A stretch of 5,875 nt of DNA, from contig PWIZ01000310.1 in the NCBI GenBank assembly GCA_003560175.1, positions 1 through 5,875 on the forward strand, written 5' to 3'. Below are positions 1 to 5,875 of this stretch, piece by piece. The notes under the pieces are model-generated. The model made no database searches. It was not told where the DNA came from and saw nothing but the letters and a program-made list of their open reading frames with translations. The position numbers and the translations under genes are program-made. Source of the DNA: Halomonas sp. (GTDB taxonomy: Bacteria; Pseudomonadota; Gammaproteobacteria; Pseudomonadales; Halomonadaceae). Numbering within the stretch: position 1 is the stretch's first letter; every line of letters begins with the position of its first letter.

Positions 1-2369
1 ATGGCGACAGCGCCGCGGCCATGCGTTATACCGAGGTGCGCATGTCGCGCCTGGCCCACGAGCTGCTGGCCGACCTGGAGAAGGATACCGTCGACTGGGT
101 CGACAACTACGACGGTACCGAACGCATTCCCGAGGTGCTGCCCACCAAGGTCCCCAACCTGCTGATCAACGGCTCGTCGGGCATCGCCGTGGGCATGGCG
201 ACCAATATCCCGCCCCACAACATGGGTGAGATCATCAGCGCCTGTCTGGCGCTGATCGACGACTACACCCTGAGCGTCGACGACCTGATCGAGTTCGTTC
301 CGGGGCCTGACTTCCCCACCGGGGCCATCATCAACGGCCGTGCCGGCATCCTCGAGGCCTACCGCACCGGCCGAGGCCGCATCTATGTGCGCGGCTGCCA
401 CACCATCGAGCATGACGACAAGACCGGCCGCGATCACATCATCATCAATGAGCTGCCCTATCAGGTGAACAAGGCGCGGCTGATCGAGAAGATCGCCGAG
501 CTGGTCAAGGACAAGAAGATCGAGGGTATCGCCGAGCTGCGCGACGAGTCCGACAAGGACGGCCTGCGGGTGGTGATCGAGACCAAACGCGGCGAGTCCG
601 GCGAGGTGGTGGTCAACAACCTGTTCGCCCAGACCCAGCTGCAGACGGTCTTCGGCATCAATATGGTGGCCATCGAGGACGGCCAGCCGAAGATCATGAA
701 CATCAAGCAGATCCTCGAGGCCTTCATTCGTCACCGTCGCGAGGTGGTGACTCGGCGGACCCTGTTCGAGCTGAAGAAGGCCCGAGAGCGCGGCCATATC
801 CTCGAAGGCCTCACCGTCGCGATCTCCAACATCGACGAGGTGATCGAGCTGATCAAGGCCTCGCCGAACGCCGCCGAGGCCAAGGAGAAGCTGTTGGCTC
901 GCAGCTGGCCGCCCGGTCAGGTCTCCGGCATGCTCGAGCGTGCCGGCGCGACATCCTGCAAGCCCGAGGAGCTGGATGAGGGCTTCGGCCTCGACGATGC
1001 AAGATCGTCCTATCGGCTCTCGCCGGTCCAGGCCCAGGCCATCCTCGAGCTGCGCCTGCACCGTCTGACCGGTCTGGAAACCGAGAAGCTGCTCGACGAG
1101 TATCTCTCGATCCTCGAGAAGATCGCCGAGCTGATGGCCATCCTGGCCTCCAGCGAGCGACTGCTCGAGGTGATCCGTGAGGAGCTGATCGCGGTGCGCG
1201 ATCAGTTCGGTGACAAGCGCCGGACCGAGATCCAGGCCAGCCACCTCGATCTGTCCATGGAGGACCTGATCGCCGAGGAGGACATGGTGGTCACCGTGTC
1301 GCGCTCCGGCTATGCCAAGACCCAGCCGCTCTCCGACTACCAGGCCCAGCGCCGCGGCGGGCGCGGCAAGTCGGCCACCGCGATGAAGGATGAGGACATC
1401 ATCGAGCACCTGCTGGTGGCTTCGACCCATGACACCGTGCTGCTGTTCTCCAACCGCGGCAAGGTCTACTGGCTCAAGGTCTACGAGATGCCGGTGGCCA
1501 GCCGCGGCTCCCGGGGCAAGCCGCTGGTCAACATGCTGCCGCTGGATGAGGGCGAAGCGATCAACGCCATCCTGCCGGTGCGTCATTACGATCCGGAGAG
1601 CTACATCTTCTTCGCCACGGCCCGCGGCACCGTCAAACGTACCAGCCTCGAGCAGTTCTCGCGGCCGCGCAGCGTGGGCCTGATCGCCATCGATCTGGAA
1701 GAGGGCGACCGGCTGATCGGCGCTGCCATCACCACGGGCTCCGACCACGCCATGCTGCTGTCGTCCAACGGCAAGGCGATCCGCTTCGAGGAGGGCAAGG
1801 TGCGCGCCATGGGACGCACCGCCCGGGGTGTGCGCGGCATGCGCCTGCTGGGCAATGCCGAGGTGATCAGCCTGATCATTCCCCAGAGCCAGCAGATCGA
1901 CGCCGAGGCGGATCTGGAAAGCGACAGCGAGGCCGGCACCGAAGCGGGCGTCGCCGTCGAGAACGGCAACGGCGGCCAGATCTACATCCTCACCGCCAGC
2001 GAGAACGGCTATGGCAAGCGCAGCCGGCTCGAGGAGTTCCCGCTGCGCGGCCGCGGTGGCCAGGGGGTGATCGCCATGCAGGCCAGTGAGCGTAATGGCT
2101 CCCTCGTCGCCGCCATGCAGGTCTACTCCAGCGACGAGATGATGCTGATCACCGACCGTGGCACCCTGGTGCGTACCCGTGTCGACGAGGTCTCGATCAC
2201 CTCTCGCAACACCCAGGGGGTGATGCTGATCCGCCTGGGCAACGAAGAGAAGCTGGTCAAGACCGTACGCATCGATGAGCCGGAAGAAGAAGCGGGGACA
2301 GAAGAAGAAGCGGGGACAGACCCCCATTTCGACACATCATCGCCTGACGATGAAGACAAGGGAGAGTAA
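1..2369 (+). CDS. gyrA: DNA gyrase subunit A, 3' part (5' end outside window)
   Basis: GyrA is the DNA-cleaving, DNA-wrapping subunit of gyrase, the A2B2 type II topoisomerase that introduces negative supercoils using ATP bound by GyrB. The frame is already open at base 3 ([11 protein letters not shown]), so the ATG at 21 is internal, not the start. The catalytic tyrosine (E. coli Tyr122) is the TAT at 27-29, next to its conserved Arg. The DNA-bending isoleucine (E. coli Ile174) is at 183-185 in [10 protein letters not shown] with identical spacing. About 113 N-terminal residues, including the quinolone-resistance region, are missing. The coiled-coil arm follows, then the C-terminal beta-pinwheel from about 1280, with the GyrA box QRRGGRG at 1347-1367. 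About 788 residues are visible, so the full protein is near 900 aa against 875 in E. coli. The excess comes from an acidic insertion (about 1887-1976) and a repeat-derived acidic tail. The gene ends TAA, 4 bases before serC. Confidence 0.98.
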   Translation, partial: GDSAAAMRYTEVRMSRLAHELLADLEKDTVDWVDNYDGTERIPEVLPTKVPNLLINGSSGIAVGMATNIPPHNMGEIISACLALIDDYTLSVDDLIEFVPGPDFPTGAIINGRAGILEAYRTGRGRIYVRGCHTIEHDDKTGRDHIIINELPYQVNKARLIEKIAELVKDKKIEGIAELRDESDKDGLRVVIETKRGESGEVVVNNLFAQTQLQTVFGINMVAIEDGQPKIMNIKQILEAFIRHRREVVTRRTLFELKKARERGHILEGLTVAISNIDEVIELIKASPNAAEAKEKLLARSWPPGQVSGMLERAGATSCKPEELDEGFGLDDARSSYRLSPVQAQAILELRLHRLTGLETEKLLDEYLSILEKIAELMAILASSERLLEVIREELIAVRDQFGDKRRTEIQASHLDLSMEDLIAEEDMVVTVSRSGYAKTQPLSDYQAQRRGGRGKSATAMKDEDIIEHLLVASTHDTVLLFSNRGKVYWLKVYEMPVASRGSRGKPLVNMLPLDEGEAINAILPVRHYDPESYIFFATARGTVKRTSLEQFSRPRSVGLIAIDLEEGDRLIGAAITTGSDHAMLLSSNGKAIRFEEGKVRAMGRTARGVRGMRLLGNAEVISLIIPQSQQIDAEADLESDSEAGTEAGVAVENGNGGQIYILTASENGYGKRSRLEEFPLRGRGGQGVIAMQASERNGSLVAAMQVYSSDEMMLITDRGTLVRTRVDEVSITSRNTQGVMLIRLGNEEKLVKTVRIDEPEEEAGTEEEAGTDPHFDTSSPDDEDKGE
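1887..1976 (+). other. Acidic insertion within the GyrA C-terminal pinwheel
   Basis: E. coli GyrA has about five residues between the strand SLIVP and ILTATQNGYGK. Here the equivalent strands (SLIIP and [13 protein letters not shown]) are separated by roughly 30 more residues. The insert is rich in Asp, Glu, Ala and Gly and has almost no basic residues (for example [17 protein letters not shown]). It sits in a loop between conserved beta strands of the DNA-wrapping domain, so it probably protrudes as a flexible negative loop. The comparison is with the E. coli sequence from memory; exact borders are approximate. Confidence 0.75.
2283..2318 (+). repeat. Perfect 18-bp tandem duplication in the gyrA tail
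   Basis: Two identical head-to-tail copies of GAAGAAGAAGCGGGGACA lie at 2283-2300 and 2301-2318. They are in frame with gyrA and encode EEEAGT twice in the acidic C-terminal tail. The last bases of the second copy run straight into the left arm of the junction inverted repeat (GGGGACAGACCCCCAT), so the duplicated unit includes the start of that arm. The length is a multiple of three, so copy-number change would not break the frame. Confidence 0.95.
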
Positions 2370-2405
2370 CGAGATGGGCAGTCACGAATATGGGGGTCTG
2401 TCCCC
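2312..2405. repeat. Inverted repeat straddling the gyrA stop and serC start (REP/MITE-like)
   Basis: The left arm GGGGACAGACCCCCAT (2312-2327) and right arm ATGGGGGTCTGTCCCC (2390-2405) are perfect 16-bp reverse complements. Skipping one bulged T at 2389 adds four more pairs (TTCG 2328-2331 with CGAA 2385-2388). The remaining loop (2332-2384) holds the gyrA stop, the serC ribosome site and the serC ATG. Both arms are translated, the left in GyrA and the right in SerC. There is no T-run, so it does not look like an intrinsic terminator. The core resembles dispersed palindromic repeats that I recall near IS200-like (RAYT) transposases; that link is recollection, not shown here. No transposase is present in the window. 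Confidence 0.8.
2358..2366 (+). promoter_or_regulatory. serC ribosome binding site
   Basis: AAGGGAGAG lies inside the last codons of gyrA, with the GGAG core (2361-2364) 9 bases before the ATG at 2374. This supports 2374 as the serC start over the in-frame ATG at 2350, which has no purine-rich site before it. The overlap with gyrA suggests that ribosomes ending gyrA feed serC. Confidence 0.8.
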
Positions 2406-3525
2406 CCATCATCGCCACTACAATTTCTGCGCCGGCCCCGCGGCACTGCCCACTCCGGTGCTGGAGCGGGCCCGCGATGAGTTGCTCGACTACCATGGTC
2501 GCGGCCTCTCGGTGATGGAGATGAGCCATCGCTCGGCGGCGTATATGGCCATCGCCGAGAAGGCCGAGGCCGACCTGCGCGACCTGCTGGCCATTCCGGC
2601 CAATTATCGGGTGCTGTTCACCCAGGGCGGTGCCACCCAGCAGTTTGCCGCGGTGCCCTACAACCTGCTTGGCCCGGGCGGGCGTGCCAACTTCATCAAT
2701 ACTGGCATCTGGAGCAAGAAGGCCATCGCCGAGGCGCGCCATCTCTTTGGCGACGTTCACGTGGCGGCGTCCAGCGAGCCCGGCGGGCATCTGGCGGTGC
2801 CGCGCCCGCAGGAGGTCGTGCTTTCCAACGACGCCGCCTACCTGCATTTCACGGCCAATGAGACCATCGGCGGCCTGGCTTTCGACTATATTCCCGGCAG
2901 TGAAGAGGGAGGGCCGCGGCGTCCCGACGGCTCCGAGGCGCCGCTGGTCTGCGACATGTCGTCGTCGATCCTCTCCGGACCGCTGGATGTCTCGCGCTTC
3001 GGGGTCATCTACGCCGGGGCCCAGAAGAACATCGGCCCGGCCGGCCTGGTGGTGGTGATCGTGCGCGAGGACCTGCTCGACCGCGCTCGCACCGACATGC
3101 CCTCGCTGTTTGGTTACCAGGCCCTGGCCGACGCCGGTTCCATGATCAACACGCCGGCGACCTATAGCTGGTACCTGGCGGGACTGGTCTTCGAGTGGCT
3201 CAAGGACGAGGTCGGTGGCCTGGCCGCCATGGACGCGATCAACGCCCGCAAGGCGGCCAAGCTCTACGGCGCCATCGATGCCAGCGATTTCTACTCCAAC
3301 CCCATCGCCGTGCCCAACCGCTCGCGGATGAACGTGCCCTTTGTGCTGAGTGATTCGCGCCTGGACAAGCCGTTCCTGGCCGAGGCCGAGGCGGCGGGCC
3401 TGCTCAACCTTCAGGGCCACCGTAGCGTGGGTGGCATGCGCGCTAGCCTCTACAACGCCGTGCCCGAAGCCGCGGTGGAGGCGCTGGTAGATTTCATGGC
3501 CGATTTCGAGAAGAGAAGGGGCTGA
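2374..3525 (+). CDS. serC: Phosphoserine aminotransferase (SerC)
   Basis: SerC is a cytoplasmic PLP enzyme that converts 3-phosphohydroxypyruvate and glutamate to 3-phosphoserine and 2-oxoglutarate. It also transaminates the matching intermediate in de novo pyridoxal-phosphate synthesis. The protein from 2374 is 383 aa (E. coli 362). Family features in order: YNFCAGPAALP near residue 17, the cofactor-phosphate loop TQGGATQQFAAVP, NET at residues 162-164, the ring-nitrogen aspartate D194 in CDMSSSILS, the Schiff-base lysine K218 in GAQKNIGPAG, NRSRMNVPF, and the C-terminal GHRSVGGMRASLYNA. The extra length comes from two places: a short Gly/Pro-rich insert (GSEEGGPRRPDGSEAP) before the D194 strand, and an N-terminal extension, partly encoded by the right arm of the junction inverted repeat, before the conserved RHYNF. 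The start is set by its ribosome site; an in-frame ATG at 2350 overlaps gyrA and is less likely. Confidence 0.97.
   Translation: MGSHEYGGLSPHHRHYNFCAGPAALPTPVLERARDELLDYHGRGLSVMEMSHRSAAYMAIAEKAEADLRDLLAIPANYRVLFTQGGATQQFAAVPYNLLGPGGRANFINTGIWSKKAIAEARHLFGDVHVAASSEPGGHLAVPRPQEVVLSNDAAYLHFTANETIGGLAFDYIPGSEEGGPRRPDGSEAPLVCDMSSSILSGPLDVSRFGVIYAGAQKNIGPAGLVVVIVREDLLDRARTDMPSLFGYQALADAGSMINTPATYSWYLAGLVFEWLKDEVGGLAAMDAINARKAAKLYGAIDASDFYSNPIAVPNRSRMNVPFVLSDSRLDKPFLAEAEAAGLLNLQGHRSVGGMRASLYNAVPEAAVEALVDFMADFEKRRG
2390..2409 (+). repeat. Short palindrome in the early serC codons
   Basis: ATGGGGG (2390-2396) pairs perfectly with CCCCCAT (2403-2409) around the 6-base loop TCTGTC. The right arm of the larger inverted repeat can therefore fold alone as a 7-bp GC-rich hairpin starting 14 bases after the A of the serC ATG. 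That is within the stretch covered by an initiating ribosome, so it could damp serC translation unless incoming ribosomes melt it. This is a sequence observation; the effect is inferred. Confidence 0.7.
3514..3521 (+). promoter_or_regulatory. pheA ribosome binding site
   Basis: AGAAGGGG, inside the last serC codons, precedes the pheA ATG at 3531 by 9 bases. The serC stop TGA lies between them, so pheA is probably translated by coupled ribosomes. Confidence 0.7.
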
Positions 3526-3530
3526 CAAGC

Positions 3531-4622
3531 ATGAGTGATACCCCCATCGATCTGGATGCGCTGAGACATCGCATCGATGATCTGGACGCAGATATCCTGC
3601 GCATGATCAACGAACGTGCCGAGTGCGCCCAGCATGTCGCCCAGGTGAAGAGCGCCGAGGATCTCGATGCGGTCTTCTATCGCCCCGAGCGTGAGGCCCA
3701 GGTGCTGCGCCGCATCATGGCGTTGAACAAGGGGCCGCTGGACAGCGAGGAGGTCGCCCGGCTCTTCCGCGAGATCATGTCCGCCTGTCTGGCCCTGGAG
3801 CAGCCGATCAAGGTCGCCTATCTGGGTCCCGAGGGCACCTTCACCCAGCAGGCGGCCCTCAAGCATTTCGGCGAGAGCGCCGTCAGCCTGCCCATGGCGG
3901 CCATCGACGAGGTGTTCCGCGAGGTGGAGGCGGGTGCGGTCAACTATGGGGTAGTGCCGGTGGAAAACTCCACCGAGGGCGTGATCAACCACACCCTGGA
4001 CTCCTTCATGGACTCCAGCCTGCGCATCTGCGGCGAGGTGGTGCTGCGCATCCACCACCACCTGCTGGTGGGCGAGACCACTCGCCAGGACAAGGTTTCA
4101 CGGATCTACTCTCACCCGCAATCCTTCGCCCAATGTCGCAAGTGGCTCGATGCTCACTACCCCCACGCGGAGCGGGTGCCGGTCTCCTCCAACGCCGAGG
4201 CGTCGCGCCTGGTCAAGACCGAGTGGCACAGCGCGGCGATCGCCGGCGACATGGCGGCCAAGCTCTATGGCCTGACCTGCCTGGCCGAGAAGATCGAGGA
4301 TCGCCCGGACAACTCCACGCGCTTTTTGATCATCGGCAACCAGGATGTGCCCATGTCCGGCGAGGACAAGACCTCCATTGTGGTGGCCATGCGCAACCAG
4401 CCCGGTGCCCTGCACGATCTGCTGGAGCCCTTCCATCGCCACCAGATCGACATGACCCGACTGGAGACGCGTCCCTCACGCAGCGGCGTTTGGAACTACG
4501 TCTTCTTTATCGACTTCAAGGGGCACTGCGATGAGCCCCGTGTCGCCGCGGTGCTCGAAGAGGTGCGTCTGCGCGCCGCCGAGGTGAAGGTGCTGGGCTC
4601 CTACCCGATCGGCGTGCTCTAA
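3531..4622 (+). CDS. pheA: P-protein: chorismate mutase / prephenate dehydratase
   Basis: This bifunctional enzyme turns chorismate into prephenate and then phenylpyruvate, the committed route to phenylalanine. The protein is 363 aa. Residues about 8-90 are an AroQ chorismate mutase, with R12, R29 and K40 matching E. coli R11, R28 and K39, and the helix FYRPEREAQVL. Residues about 93-273 are the prephenate dehydratase (VAYLGPEGTFTQQAA, VPVENSTEG, SHPQSFAQC), with the catalytic TRF motif at T263-R264-F265. Residues about 283-358 form an ACT regulatory domain with GALHDLL and E312-T-R-P, the latter a variant of the ESRP motif used for phenylalanine feedback binding. Feedback inhibition by phenylalanine is therefore expected from family knowledge. 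It starts 5 bases after serC. Its TAA stop is in the same frame as the next gene. Confidence 0.97.
   Translation: MSDTPIDLDALRHRIDDLDADILRMINERAECAQHVAQVKSAEDLDAVFYRPEREAQVLRRIMALNKGPLDSEEVARLFREIMSACLALEQPIKVAYLGPEGTFTQQAALKHFGESAVSLPMAAIDEVFREVEAGAVNYGVVPVENSTEGVINHTLDSFMDSSLRICGEVVLRIHHHLLVGETTRQDKVSRIYSHPQSFAQCRKWLDAHYPHAERVPVSSNAEASRLVKTEWHSAAIAGDMAAKLYGLTCLAEKIEDRPDNSTRFLIIGNQDVPMSGEDKTSIVVAMRNQPGALHDLLEPFHRHQIDMTRLETRPSRSGVWNYVFFIDFKGHCDEPRVAAVLEEVRLRAAEVKVLGSYPIGVL

Positions 4623-5875
<1,253 letters not shown>

Noticed and set aside
21..23. ATG at 21 as the gyrA start
   Set aside because: The conserved GyrA sequence (GDSAAA) continues upstream to the window edge, and the catalytic tyrosine would be residue 3.
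2275..2373. Longer SerC starting at 2275, reading [15 protein letters not shown]
   Set aside because: The basic repeat is the shifted-frame reading of the gyrA tail duplication. No ribosome site precedes 2275, and the good ribosome site points to 2374.
2312..2405. Inverted repeat as a rho-independent terminator for gyrA
   Set aside because: No T-run follows the stem, the loop is very long, and the right arm is inside serC, so it would stop transcription within the next gene.
2257..3528. 423-aa minus-strand reading frame opposite serC
   Set aside because: It mirrors serC codons in a high-GC gene, and its protein shows no recognisable family; the plus strand has every SerC motif.

Overview
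The window is a compact, GC-rich, fully plus-strand stretch of a gammaproteobacterial chromosome. It carries the conserved block gyrA - serC - pheA - tyrA/aroA. The gene order, the TyrA-AroA fusion and protein wording such as the SerC start RHYNFCAGPAALP point to an Oceanospirillales/Pseudomonadales-type organism. The acidic insertion and acidic tail in GyrA make a halophilic Halomonadaceae member (Halomonas-like) my best guess. That assignment is inference, not proof.

Layout. Bases 1-2369 hold the 3' part of gyrA, open at the left edge. It begins just before the catalytic tyrosine, so the quinolone-resistance region lies outside the window. Bases 2374-3525 are serC (phosphoserine aminotransferase), 3531-4622 pheA (chorismate mutase/prephenate dehydratase with ACT domain), and 4635 to the right edge a tyrA-aroA fusion gene, open at the right. 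Gaps between genes are 4, 5 and 12 bases. There is no room for internal promoters or terminators, so the genes look co-transcribed and translationally coupled. No stretch over 300 bases lacks a gene.

Function. SerC makes 3-phosphoserine (serine route) and acts in pyridoxal-phosphate synthesis. PheA takes chorismate to prephenate and phenylpyruvate. The TyrA half oxidises prephenate (or arogenate) toward tyrosine, and the AroA half makes EPSP, the precursor of chorismate. The block thus joins late shikimate steps to both aromatic amino acid branches. The hisC-type aminotransferase gene that lies between pheA and tyrA in Pseudomonas is absent here.

The most unusual structure is at the gyrA/serC junction. 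A perfect 16-bp inverted repeat (arms 2312-2327 and 2390-2405) straddles the gyrA stop and serC start, and both arms are coding. The left arm is preceded by a perfect 18-bp tandem duplication that encodes an acidic EEEAGT repeat in the GyrA tail. The right arm encodes part of an N-terminal extension of SerC. The GGGGACAGACCCC core resembles dispersed REP/MITE-like repeats that I recall near IS200-like (RAYT) transposases in proteobacteria. The simplest reading is that a small repeat element inserted between two essential genes and was absorbed into both reading frames.
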